53,497 bases of DNA, taken from contig CAJOOG010000032.1 of NCBI GenBank assembly GCA_905236045.1, forward strand, positions 1 to 53,497, in the 5' to 3' direction. The translations under genes were made by a program, and so were the position numbers. Under the pieces are notes generated by a model. That model saw only the letters and a list, made by a program, of their open reading frames with translations, searched no databases and was not told the origin of the DNA. Numbering within the stretch: the first letter of the stretch is position 1; each line of letters opens with the position of its first letter. Below are positions 46,239 through 53,497 of the stretch, piece by piece. Origin of the DNA: an uncultured Denitrobacterium sp. GTDB lineage: Bacteria > Actinomycetota > Coriobacteriia > Coriobacteriales > Eggerthellaceae.

Positions 46239-47285
46239 CTAGAGATCCCCCTTCACGCAGGTGTATGCCCAGACCACGGTCTCTCCCCCGCTCAGACGGT
46301 ATTTGCCGGCGGACATGTCGGGGAAGACGCCATCCACGGAATACATCCACCCGCTTGCGGTGCCGCATTGCTTTTCGGCCAAGCCGCCGATGGAGGACAC
46401 GTAGGTGGAATTGCCGCCCACAGCCACGCCCAACGCGACCAGCGCGTCGTAGGCCGTTGCGCCTTCCTGCAACTTGACGGTCCCCTCCCCCAAAGAGGAA
46501 GGGTAGGCGGAATTGCGAGCATGCGCATTGCGGGCATCCACTCGGACCGTCACTTCGATGGTCGCAGCGGATTCGGTCTGCGAAGAACCCGCACTCGCCA
46601 GGTCCGCACTGCGGGCGGAGCCAGCCGCAGAAGCCCCTTGCGACCCGCCGTGGTCTGCTTGCGAGGCGGAAGGGGCGCCAGACGAGACAGCGGAGTCCTG
46701 CGCCGCGTCGGACGTCTCCGCCTGCGCCTGCCCCCGAGCCTGTAACCCGTCATCCTCCGCCTGCGCGGCATCGGACGCGCTCGATGCGCTGGAGGTATCC
46801 TGCACTGCACCGGATGCCTCCCCCTGCGTGGTGCCGGACGCACTCGATGAGCCGACGCCATCCTTCGACCCGCTGCGCTTCGCCTGCGCCGCGCCCGGCG
46901 CATCCGTCTGAGGGGAGCCGTCATCCTGCACGAGGCCGGAGGCACTCGATTCGCTGGAAAGACCCTGCGGCCCCGTCGGCAATCCACCCGCTACGGACAA
47001 ACCCGCGACAAGCAAAACGACGACGGCGAGAGCCGCGATAACGCCGCCTATCAGCGCACGACGCCTCCCCTCGCGCGCGCCGGCCTGCTGCGCCGAGAAG
47101 GCTGCCGCCGACTCCTGCGCCGCCGGCGTGCCCGGCGCTATGCGGGCATCCACTCGCCGAAGGTCCGACTGGCCCCCATCCGCGGACGCATCGGATTTCG
47201 CCGCACCGCCATCCGCCGACGCATCGTGCTCCAGCGCATCGGCCTGCTTCCGCGCGAACGCCTCAGCTGACCGCAGATTCGCCAT
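46239..47285 (-). CDS. Membrane-anchored DUF4430 protein
   Basis: A 348-residue protein: about 77 cytoplasmic hydrophilic residues, one helix (78-98), a 140-residue Ser/Ala/Gln/Asp-rich linker of degenerate repeats (100-240), then a DUF4430 domain (about 242-344) with TVKLQEGATAYDALVAL, SSIGGLAEKQCGTASGWMYSVDGVFP and YRLSGGETVVWAYTC. DUF4430 is related to the C-terminal, cobalamin-contacting domain of transcobalamin/intrinsic factor. The long linker would let the domain reach out from the membrane toward the ECF complex. It starts 3 bp after the surface-protein gene. Confidence 0.88.
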   Translation of the reverse strand: MANLRSAEAFARKQADALEHDASADGGAAKSDASADGGQSDLRRVDARIAPGTPAAQESAAAFSAQQAGAREGRRRALIGGVIAALAVVVLLVAGLSVAGGLPTGPQGLSSESSASGLVQDDGSPQTDAPGAAQAKRSGSKDGVGSSSASGTTQGEASGAVQDTSSASSASDAAQAEDDGLQARGQAQAETSDAAQDSAVSSGAPSASQADHGGSQGASAAGSARSADLASAGSSQTESAATIEVTVRVDARNAHARNSAYPSSLGEGTVKLQEGATAYDALVALGVAVGGNSTYVSSIGGLAEKQCGTASGWMYSVDGVFPDMSAGKYRLSGGETVVWAYTCVKGDL

Positions 47286-47288
47286 GCG

Positions 47289-49055
47289 CTAATCCTCGAG
47301 CGAACGGACTCGGCGACGGGCATACAGCGCGCACGCCCCCGAAGCGGCGAGCACGACGAAGACCGCATTCGCCTCGAAGGGATCGTCGGTCTTCGCGGAG
47401 GCCGAGCCCTTCGAGGAGGGAGAGGCGGTCGTGGTGGTCGTGCCGGCAGAAGACGAGGTGCCGCCGGTCGTGGCAGTCGTGGCGCTCTTCAGGTCGTAGA
47501 CGTTCACCGCTTCGTCGGCATCCGCCACGGCCTGCTCGGCCGCAAGCGCCATGAGCACCGTCGAAGAGGTCATCGCCTCGTTCGAAGATCCGAACGTATC
47601 GTAGCCGTCGAGCGACGTGTCCGCCTGCGCGACCAGATATCCCAGAGGGGTCGAGCCATTCGACGTGGTGTAGGCGCCGGCTTCCGTATCGAGACCGCAA
47701 GCCGCCAGAGCCGCCACCACCTCGGCCGTGGTGTCCACATCGCCAAGGACGCTGGAGGTGTTGGAGGGGATGCAGGCGAAACGCCCATCGTCTTGCTGGG
47801 CGTCCTTCAACGCCGCCTTGGCCTTGGTCACGGCAGGCTCGACGGAGTCGTTGTCGTCCTCGAACAGCTTCATGGCCATAATCGCCTGCGCCGTCGTCTG
47901 CGTGTCCTCGTAACCATCGGCGCCGAACAGGCTCGACTCGTCATCCTGCGCAGAGAGGATGGCGTCGATCAGATCATCCGAGGTCAGCCCGGCATCGTCC
48001 ATATCGTAACCGTAGTCGTAGACGGGCAGAATCCAGACGGCGCTGTAAACGCTTTTCGCGGAGCTCGTATCGGACTCGATCATTTTGCACAGCTGCTCGA
48101 TGAGGTCGACCGTCTCGTCGTCTTCGGTTATCTCCGTGCAATCGAGCCCCGCCGCATGCAGGGCCATGATGTATTTGCCCAAGGAGCCTGCGGTAAGGGA
48201 TTTGTCTGCACGATCTGCGGAAAGCTGCTTTATGACTTCATCCGTATCGATGTTGCTCAGGCAGCCCAGCGCGTTCAGGGCTATGGCCGCATTGACCGTG
48301 TCGTTGCTGATGGCCTCGTCGTCGCCGCCCGAGCTGAAGCGCTCGGTGAGGTTCTCGAGCAGGCTTTCCTGCTTGGTCGTGGAGGGCGCGTTGGCGGAAG
48401 AAGACGTGGAGCTGCTGGAGCTGGAGCTGTCGGAGGAGCCGCTGGAGCTGGAGCTGGAGATGTCGGAGGAGCCGCTGGAGCCGGAGCTGGAGCTGTCGGA
48501 GGAATCGTCCGCGGCCCTCAGCAAGAGAGAAGAGCCCTTCTGGGAGGCGCTCCCGAGCGGATCGTCGCAAGTGGAGCTCCCGTAGGAGAACACGTCCTCT
48601 TCGGGATAGGACGAGGCGTCGTAGACGTACTGGTAGTGCCCGCCGTCCTGCAGCGTCGCCGAAAGCGTCGCGCTCGCGCTGTCCTCGGACGTTCCGTCGT
48701 ACAGCGCAATCCAGCGGTTACCCGTGGCAGTAGCGGCGCCCTTCCCCAGGAAGCACGGCACGCCGTTCGACTCGAAGTACACCTTGGAATCCACCGCGCC
48801 GCGATTCCGCGTGCCGGAAGCGAAGCCCGCTTTCTCGAGCAGGTCGACAACGGTGTCCGAGGAGGTTAGCCCGCTCACCTTCTTGTTGCACACCACCTGC
48901 TTGCCGCCGCCCGCAGTCGTATCGTATACCGTGAGCGCAACCGTCAGCGTATCGGCCGCATGGGCAGATGAGGCAACGACGGGCATCGAGCCGATGCAGA
49001 GGACGACGGCGAAAAACAGGCTCGACAGGCGCCAGCTCGCACGATTCACTGTCAT
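47289..49055 (-). CDS. Cell-surface DUF4430 + helical-repeat (transcobalamin-like) protein
   Basis: A 588-residue exported protein: signal peptide 1-33 (ends SSAHAA), DUF4430-type domain about 35-165, a Ser/Gly-rich spacer 183-222, an alpha-helical repeat region about 228-515 resembling prenyltransferase/squalene-cyclase alpha barrels (AAIALNALGCL, KYIMALHAAGLDC, TAQAIMAMKLF, TAEVVAALAACGLD), a Thr/Ser linker, and a C-terminal helix 561-579 with RRRVR. Intrinsic factor and transcobalamin pair the same two domain types in the opposite order. The end resembles a sortase-type tail but lacks a clear LPxTG. The start ATG 49055 follows GGAAAGAGG. It is the first gene of the operon. Confidence 0.88.
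   Translation of the reverse strand: MTVNRASWRLSSLFFAVVLCIGSMPVVASSAHAADTLTVALTVYDTTAGGGKQVVCNKKVSGLTSSDTVVDLLEKAGFASGTRNRGAVDSKVYFESNGVPCFLGKGAATATGNRWIALYDGTSEDSASATLSATLQDGGHYQYVYDASSYPEEDVFSYGSSTCDDPLGSASQKGSSLLLRAADDSSDSSSSGSSGSSDISSSSSSGSSDSSSSSSSTSSSANAPSTTKQESLLENLTERFSSGGDDEAISNDTVNAAIALNALGCLSNIDTDEVIKQLSADRADKSLTAGSLGKYIMALHAAGLDCTEITEDDETVDLIEQLCKMIESDTSSAKSVYSAVWILPVYDYGYDMDDAGLTSDDLIDAILSAQDDESSLFGADGYEDTQTTAQAIMAMKLFEDDNDSVEPAVTKAKAALKDAQQDDGRFACIPSNTSSVLGDVDTTAEVVAALAACGLDTEAGAYTTSNGSTPLGYLVAQADTSLDGYDTFGSSNEAMTSSTVLMALAAEQAVADADEAVNVYDLKSATTATTGGTSSSAGTTTTTASPSSKGSASAKTDDPFEANAVFVVLAASGACALYARRRVRSLED
48414..48506 (-). repeat. Tandem repeats encoding the Ser-rich spacer
   Basis: Three direct units inside the surface-protein gene: 48414-48440 (27 bp), 48441-48473 and 48474-48506 (33 bp each), each of the form GCTGGAGC...GTCGGAGGA on the plus strand. 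All differ by multiples of three, so copy-number change would lengthen or shorten the Ser/Gly spacer without frameshift. Confidence 0.7.
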
Positions 49056-49084
49056 GAGAACCTCTTTCCAGGGCATCTCCGGCA

Positions 49085-49245
49085 GAGGGGTGTTCCGACT
49101 TCGCCTCGTATGGCACAGCCCGCGCGCCCGCGGTCCAACCTGAGCCATCCGTTTTCGTGGCTGGCGGCATGGCGAGGGATTCCCGCCCTCGCATCCCCAA
49201 TGCGCACGCCCCTCGTGCGCATGCGCCGAACCCGACGCCATCTGC
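49085..49245 (-). promoter_or_regulatory. Possible cobalamin riboswitch before the DUF4430/ECF operon
   Basis: On the minus strand the leader carries a stem with loop GGGCGGGAAUCCC (49177-49189 region) followed by AUGCCGCCAGCC, in the order expected for the GGUGCGAAUCC...CCGCCACUG core of B12 riboswitches. About 60 nt later comes GAAGUCGGAACACC (49089-49102), like the AGUCAGGAnACC B12 box. The matches are imperfect and I could not fold it by program. It ends about 30 nt before the start codon. The operon content makes a B12 switch plausible. Confidence 0.4.
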
Positions 49246-49251
49246 CTCGCC

Positions 49252-49278
49252 AATATAATCACGCCAATTCTACCCCAA
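49252..49278 (-). promoter_or_regulatory. Promoter candidate of the DUF4430/ECF operon
   Basis: Minus strand TTGGGG (49273-49278), 15-bp gap, TATATT (49252-49257). An alternative -10, TAGAAT, is at 49267-49272. Either gives a leader of 195-215 nt, long enough for a riboswitch. Confidence 0.45.
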
Positions 49279-49469
49279 GCGGGCGACCTGCGGCAGAAGA
49301 AGGCAAAAAATGCGCAAGGCCGCCCGGCCGCCCACGAGGATGCGGGGCGGTCGCGAGAAACTGCATGGCAGACATCGGCGAAGCGCCGCGGGGGGGCGAG
49401 CACGATCGCCGGAATGGAAGGCCAAACGAAACCCGCAGACGCTTCTCCCCCCCCCAATAATCTGGAAAA
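49279..49469. other. Rest of the 484-bp divergent gap before the XRE cluster
   Basis: The gap between the surface-protein gene and the XRE genes is 49056-49539. Apart from the leader and operators listed, it contains an A6 run (49305-49310), a G7 run near 49388-49396 and a C9 run at 49447-49455. A plus-strand open frame enters from 49414, but its first 42 codons are not protein-like. Confidence 0.5.
49447..49455. repeat. Run of nine C
   Basis: A homopolymer of nine C just upstream of the tandem operators of the XRE cluster. Such runs can change length by slippage; here it would alter spacing in the upstream control region. Confidence 0.6.
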
Positions 49470-49505
49470 TCCCAAAAAAGCGGGAGAAGTCCCAATATGT
49501 TGGGA
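49470..49505 (+). promoter_or_regulatory. Two tandem TCCC-N8-GGGA operators before the first XRE gene
   Basis: TCCCAAAAAAGCGGGA (49470-49485) and TCCCAATATGTTGGGA (49490-49505) share TCCC-N8-GGGA and lie exactly 20 bp apart, two helical turns. The second is the core of an 18-bp perfect palindrome GTCCCAA-TATG-TTGGGAC (49489-49506), ending 33 bp before ATG 49540. Confidence 0.65.
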
Positions 49506-49539
49506 CCTCTCCGGGCGCATGGGCCCTAGCCTTTGGGAT

Positions 49540-49869
49540 ATGGCGCGCACGGCAGAGGAAATATGGGAAGAGAGCAAAGATTTCCTAGCCGTCAATCTGC
49601 GCAGGATCCGCAAGAGCGAGCGCATCTCGCAGGCCGAGCTCGGCAAGGTCTCCGGCACTTCGAAGAACACGATTTACGACATCGAGAACAAGCGCGCGAG
49701 CCCCGAGCTGAAGACCTTGTGCCGAATTGCCTCCGCGCTCGACGTGGCCCTCCCTGCGCTGTTTGCGAATCCGCGCCTCCAGACGGGAAAGGATTGGTAC
49801 GAATATGCATTTCACGACGAACGGCACCCCGCAGAACAGCAGAAGGCTCAATCGCATCTTCGGCGATAA
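49540..49869 (+). CDS. XRE-family HTH regulator A
   Basis: A 109-residue protein with a Cro/C1-type HTH (about 18-72: LAVNLRRIRKSERISQAELGKVSGTSKNTIYDIENKRASPELKTLCRIASALDVAL by position) and a short tail. The HTH recognition part is SGTSKNTIYDIENK. The start ATG 49540 is preferred over ATG 49519 because the distance from the palindrome (33 bp) equals that of regulator C. No strong ribosome site. It overlaps regulator B by 65 bp. Confidence 0.75.
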   Translation: MARTAEEIWEESKDFLAVNLRRIRKSERISQAELGKVSGTSKNTIYDIENKRASPELKTLCRIASALDVALPALFANPRLQTGKDWYEYAFHDERHPAEQQKAQSHLRR

Positions 49870-50083
49870 CGTAGCCTATTTCCGACTCCGCCAGGGCAAG
49901 ACCCAGCAAGTGCTCGCCGGTCTTTCGGGCGTGGGGCGCAGATGTGTCCTGCAGGTGGAGAACGCCGAGGTGAACGCCCGGATGGACATCGTGGAGAAGA
50001 TCGCCGCGGGTCTGGACGTGGAACCCTACCGGCTTTTCATGGACAGCTCGCAAGCCGAGGGGCGGAGCCATCGGGCAATCTGA
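49805..50083 (+). CDS. XRE-family HTH regulator B
   Basis: A 92-residue protein with an HTH at about 18-75 (IFGDNVAYFRLRQGKTQQVLAG, SGVGRRCVLQVENAE). The N-terminal 15 residues are polar. The start ATG 49805 lies inside the end of regulator A in another frame; AAAGGA is 13 bp upstream. It is likely co-translated with A. Confidence 0.7.
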   Translation: MHFTTNGTPQNSRRLNRIFGDNVAYFRLRQGKTQQVLAGLSGVGRRCVLQVENAEVNARMDIVEKIAAGLDVEPYRLFMDSSQAEGRSHRAI

Positions 50084-50134
50084 GGGAAACGCCGCCAAAA
50101 TTCTCCGCGAAAAAGGCCTCGAAAGAAAAGTAAC

Positions 50135-50150
50135 GTCCAATATGCTGGAC
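50135..50150 (+). promoter_or_regulatory. Palindrome matching the regulator A operator, before regulator C
   Basis: GTCCA-ATATGC-TGGAC, sharing GTCC(C)AATATG(T/C)TGG(G)AC with 49489-49506. It ends exactly 33 bp before ATG 50184, the same distance as for regulator A. Confidence 0.65.
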
Positions 50151-50183
50151 AGCATCACCTGCCTACAGCCGTAGCCTTTCCGT

Positions 50184-50456
50184 ATGAGTCGCGAAAAACG
50201 AGACAGAGAGATTCTGGGCGCCAACATAGCCCAAAGACGCCGCGCTCTGGGACTTACCCAGGAACGGCTGGCGCATTCCGCAGGCATCGGACGCAGCACC
50301 CTTTCCAGCATAGAGAACGGCAGCGCCAACCCACGGCACAACATCCTGAGCAGAATCGCCGAATCGCTCGACATCCCGCTGTCCATTCTGCAAGCCGACC
50401 CCAAGGATTTGTCCGAGGGCGGCAACTACGACTACTACTTCCTCCGAGGCAAATAA
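50184..50456 (+). CDS. XRE-family HTH regulator C
   Basis: A 90-residue protein that is nearly all HTH (about 9-66: ILGANIAQRRRALGLTQERLAHSAGIGRSTLSSIENGSANP by position), typical of Cro/C1 regulators. It ends GGNYDYYFLRGK. It has its own palindromic operator 33 bp upstream, so it is probably transcribed separately from A-B but controlled alike. Confidence 0.85.
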   Translation: MSREKRDREILGANIAQRRRALGLTQERLAHSAGIGRSTLSSIENGSANPRHNILSRIAESLDIPLSILQADPKDLSEGGNYDYYFLRGK

Positions 50457-50532
50457 CCCGTGCGCACGGGCGGACCCGCAAGCATTTTCGCGATTCGTTC
50501 AGGGGATATTGCGCAAACGAGCCCTCACGTCG

Positions 50533-50545
50533 TAGAATATATTCT
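50533..50545 (+). promoter_or_regulatory. -10 element within a 12-bp palindrome before the GGDEF*-EAL gene
   Basis: TAGAAT (50533-50538) overlaps the perfect palindrome AGAATATATTCT (50534-50545), 52 bp upstream of ATG 50598. A TTGCGC 18 bp upstream is a weak -35. The palindrome over the -10 could be an operator. Confidence 0.45.
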
Positions 50546-50597
50546 CAAGGATTTGCGGACGGCTGCATAGGGGATGCTCACAGTGGAGGCGAATCAG

Positions 50598-53497
50598 ATG
50601 AGAGCATCGACCCCGACGCCCGAGGAATACGATCAGCTCACCGGGCTACCCGGCATGAACGCCTTCAGGTACTTGGCGACGCAACGCCTGCGCGAGCAGA
50701 GGAAGGGGTGCGAACTCGCCTTCGTATACACCGACCTGGCGGATTTGACCTCCTACAATTCGCGCTACGGCTATCTTGCGGGCGACAAGCTCCTCCTAGA
50801 TGTCATGGGCATCCTGCGAGAATACTTCCCCGACGCGATAATCTCCCGCTTCTTCGACGACCATTTCGTCTTCCTGACCAAGCAGGAGGGACTCATCCAG
50901 ACCTTCGAGCGAGCCCATGAAGCCGTCCACGAGCTCGATCACGGGCTGCTGGTTGAACTGCGAGCCGGCATGTACCTGCCCGACGGCTCCATCGATGACG
51001 CGGTCATCGGCTACGATCGCGCCAAGCTGGCATGCGATAGCATCGTGGGCCGCTACGACATAGACTACCGCATCTACGACCGAGCCCTGCACGAGGAACT
51101 GCAGCGACGCCAAGTCATCTTCGACAACATAGACGTCGCCATCGAACGCGGCGAGATCAAAGTCTACTACCAGCCCATCCTGCGCGTGCTCACCAACGAG
51201 GTAGTGGCCTACGAGGCCCTCGCTCGCTGGGAGGGCGCGGATGGAGAGGTCCTCAACCCGGCCAGCTTCGTGGACGTGCTCGAAGAATCCCGCCTGGTGC
51301 ACAAGCTCGACCGCTACATCATGCACACCGCCTGCCGCGAATGGCGCAGTGCCGTCGATGCGGGCATGCCGACGGCGGCCATCTCGGTGAACCTCTCGCG
51401 CTATGATTTCGAGCTGATGAGCCCGCTGCAAGAGGCCATAGAAGCCACGAGCGCGGTCGACATGCCGCGCAACATGCTCCACGTGGAGGTGACGGAGAGC
51501 GCCTTCAGCGCGGAGAGCGCCCAGATCCGCAGCGAGCTGGCCGCCCTGCGCGAAAAGGGATTCAGCATCTACATGGACGATTTCGGCACGGGGTATTCGG
51601 CGCTCAACGAACTCAAGCACCAGCAGTTCGACGTGGTGAAGCTCGATCGACTCCTGCTCGACGACGTGGAGCAGAACCCGGCGGCGGTCAAGGTGGTCTC
51701 GTCGATCGTATCCCTCACCAAGGAACTCGGGGCTTGCTCCTTGGCAGAGGGCGTGGAGACCCCTGGTCAACTGGACCTTCTACGACAGATCGGCTGCGAT
51801 TTCGCGCAGGGCTTCTACTTCTCCCGCCCGCAGCCCTACGAGGTAGCACGGCGCATGACCGTGGACGGCCCCTTGAAATCCGAGGACTCGTCTTTGAAGG
51901 GCTATCGTGATGCCATGGGCCGTTTCAACCCCCTCAGCCCCACCCCGCTGCGCATTGCCAAGCCCGGCCAGGCGGGTGCGGCGGAAAAGCTGAATGCGAC
52001 CGCCTTGATGCTGGTGGAGAGAGAGGCGGACACCTACCGCTTCCTCTGGCACAACGATGCGCTCGTCGAAGTCATGGCGAGCATCGGCTTCCCCGCACTC
52101 GAAGACGCGCTCACGCTGCTCAACGAAAGGGGAACCCGCTGGCACGGGGCCTTCGACCGTTTCTTCGAGGTGAATCTGCGCCACGGCTCCGTGCAAACGG
52201 TGGACTTCATCGCCAACGACGAGCACTGCGTGGCAAGGGGGCGCCTGGTGGCCAGCATCCCCGGGAGAACGACCGTGCTGTGCGCGCTCGAGAACGTCAC
52301 CACCCGCACGGGCATGCGCGAACCCGAACTCATGTCGCGTGTGCTGCATGGGCTGTTGGTGACCTTCGAGCGCATCGATCTGCTCGACATGAGTTCCCGC
52401 GAGATTATTCCGCTCTACCAATCCGACCTGGTCCCCGATCAGGTTATCGGACGCGGCTCCGAGGCCAAGACCATCAGCGAGAGCCTGGCGCGAACGCGTC
52501 TGCACCCTCGCGACGCCGCCCGCTACAAGCGCTTCTGCGATTTGAACACGCTCGATCGGCGCATCGCCGAGTACGGGCGCGGATTCCTGGCGGAGGCGTT
52601 CCGCTTCCGCGAAGTCGACGGCAGCTACCTCTGGAAGATGATCGTGGAATATCCCCTCCAGGATGCCGACAAGCGTTTCGTCGTCTCGTGCGTACGCCCC
52701 TGCAACCCCGACATCGCGAGCCGCATAGCAGGCGAGAATTCGGGTATCTCCGAGCATGCGCTGCTCCAAGCCATTCTGGATTTGGCGCCCGTGGGCCTTT
52801 TCTGGAAGGATCGCGAGCGGAGATTCGTGGGGACGAACCAGCGGTTTCTCGACTACTACGGCTTCGACTCGTCCGACGCGGTGCTCGACAAGACCGACGA
52901 GGAGCTGGGCTGGCATGTCGATCCCGACCCCTTCAGGCGCCTCGAAGAGGACATCATCGACAAGGGGGCCGTGGTGGAAAACGCACTCGGGCAGTGCCTG
53001 AGTCATGGCGAGAACCACGCGATCCTGGCGAGTAAACGCCCCATATGGGCCGACGGGGACATAGAAGGCCTCGTGGGCTTTTTCGTCGACGCGGATAGCC
53101 CCGAGGCCCGACTCGACACCAACTTCGGAGTCGTTTACCGCGACAGCCTGACCGGGCTGCTCGATTCCCGCGGTATGACCCGCGCCTTCCTGCCCTACGA
53201 AGACGCCTTCAACGCGCAGGGCACCGAATTCGGCATCGTCGCCCTGCGTTTGGAGGGCATGGCGGAATGGCATATGCGCTACGGCGCAGACTTCGGCGAG
53301 CAAATGGTGAAAGCCATCGCCCAGGCGCTGCTCGACGGCCTCGGCGTGGAGAGCGTCATCGGGCGAGTCCATGCGGAGACGTTCGCGCTTCTGGGAACGG
53401 TCGCATCCCGCAAGGAGCTCGATCTGCGCCGCGAGCAAGCCCTTTCCGCAGTGCGAGGAATCGAACGGGGCGCGGGCATCGAGGTGAGCCTCGATGC
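50598..53497 (+). CDS. GGDEF*-EAL-PAS-GGDEF* signalling protein (cut by window end)
   Basis: An open frame of 966 codons running off the window; I translated it directly. A first GGDEF-like domain (about 10-150) starts DQLTGLPGMNAF but has SRFFDDHFVF at the active site, so it is degenerate. An EAL domain (about 185-425) is intact: E206 in EALARW, VNLS, EVTES, DDFGTGYSA (D327, D328), KLDR, EGVET. Then come PAS-like segments (about 450-700 and 720-835, e.g. LAPVGLFWKDRERRFVGTN) and a second GGDEF-like domain from about 845 (DSLTGLLDSRG, with IGRVHAETFAL at the active site). Predicted c-di-GMP phosphodiesterase with sensory input. The start ATG 50598 follows GGAGG. Confidence 0.9.
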   Translation, partial: MRASTPTPEEYDQLTGLPGMNAFRYLATQRLREQRKGCELAFVYTDLADLTSYNSRYGYLAGDKLLLDVMGILREYFPDAIISRFFDDHFVFLTKQEGLIQTFERAHEAVHELDHGLLVELRAGMYLPDGSIDDAVIGYDRAKLACDSIVGRYDIDYRIYDRALHEELQRRQVIFDNIDVAIERGEIKVYYQPILRVLTNEVVAYEALARWEGADGEVLNPASFVDVLEESRLVHKLDRYIMHTACREWRSAVDAGMPTAAISVNLSRYDFELMSPLQEAIEATSAVDMPRNMLHVEVTESAFSAESAQIRSELAALREKGFSIYMDDFGTGYSALNELKHQQFDVVKLDRLLLDDVEQNPAAVKVVSSIVSLTKELGACSLAEGVETPGQLDLLRQIGCDFAQGFYFSRPQPYEVARRMTVDGPLKSEDSSLKGYRDAMGRFNPLSPTPLRIAKPGQAGAAEKLNATALMLVEREADTYRFLWHNDALVEVMASIGFPALEDALTLLNERGTRWHGAFDRFFEVNLRHGSVQTVDFIANDEHCVARGRLVASIPGRTTVLCALENVTTRTGMREPELMSRVLHGLLVTFERIDLLDMSSREIIPLYQSDLVPDQVIGRGSEAKTISESLARTRLHPRDAARYKRFCDLNTLDRRIAEYGRGFLAEAFRFREVDGSYLWKMIVEYPLQDADKRFVVSCVRPCNPDIASRIAGENSGISEHALLQAILDLAPVGLFWKDRERRFVGTNQRFLDYYGFDSSDAVLDKTDEELGWHVDPDPFRRLEEDIIDKGAVVENALGQCLSHGENHAILASKRPIWADGDIEGLVGFFVDADSPEARLDTNFGVVYRDSLTGLLDSRGMTRAFLPYEDAFNAQGTEFGIVALRLEGMAEWHMRYGADFGEQMVKAIAQALLDGLGVESVIGRVHAETFALLGTVASRKELDLRREQALSAVRGIERGAGIEVSLD

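Noticed and set aside
48396-48510. CRISPR-like short repeats
   Set aside because: Repeats are adjacent, without spacers, and in frame inside a coding region.

Overview
The window is about 53.5 kb of high-GC bacterial chromosome with tightly packed genes, most of them on the minus strand. Gene content suggests a strictly anaerobic, respiring actinobacterium of the Coriobacteriia, probably Eggerthellaceae-like. The reasons are c-type cytochrome maturation genes, a giant oxygen-sensitive-type dehydratase activase, a Veg homologue in a high-GC genome, split ThrE, DUF711, and many EAL/GGDEF and HTH regulators. This placement is inferred from gene content, not from a marker-gene search.

Layout. 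1-1520 (-): a cut-off EamA-type transporter, a small hypothetical protein, and a homocysteine-methyltransferase homologue without its zinc cysteines. 1925-2599 (+): a stand-alone HD-GYP protein. 2624-8907 (-): cytochrome c maturation genes in transcription order ccmE-F-A-B-C-D, then galU. The CcmE is the CxxxY type. 9113-10156: an RNA methyltransferase (-), a tRNA-Ala(CGC) (+) with a clear promoter, and two strong hairpins. 10211-14637 (-): metG-tatD-iron-sulfur flavoprotein-rsmA-veg. 14783-16231 (-): DUF2252.

16423-21439 (-) is a three-gene signalling operon: REC-GGDEF*-EAL, a free Hpt, and an amino-acid permease fused to a hybrid histidine kinase. Together these could form a complete phosphorelay from a transporter-like sensor to c-di-GMP breakdown. 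21708-24015 (-) holds two secreted coiled-coil proteins with lysozyme-like C-termini. 24311-30931 (-): tetR, a 1,497-residue acyl-CoA dehydratase activase, rsmI and a YgjP-type metalloprotease. 31171-34043 (-): DUF711 and a two-gene ThrE exporter. 34149-34889 (+): tlyA. 34980-40549 (-): glmS-acpS-nnrD-ligA. 40775-41947 (+): iron alcohol dehydrogenase. 42140-42994 (-): Mrp/ApbC.

43136-49055 (-) is a five-gene operon: a cell-surface DUF4430 plus helical-repeat protein (domain types of intrinsic factor/transcobalamin), a membrane-anchored DUF4430 protein, EcfT, a fused EcfA-EcfA' and an EcfS. A possible cobalamin riboswitch precedes it. I read it as a surface-capture ECF importer, most likely for a cobamide. 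49470-53497 (+): three small XRE regulators with matching palindromic operators, then a large GGDEF*-EAL-PAS-GGDEF* protein cut by the window end.

Two themes recur. c-di-GMP breakdown (HD-GYP and two EAL proteins) appears without any intact GGDEF active site. Several domains have lost signature residues: zinc cysteines in the methyltransferase, GGDEF motifs, and the receiver threonine in the hybrid kinase.
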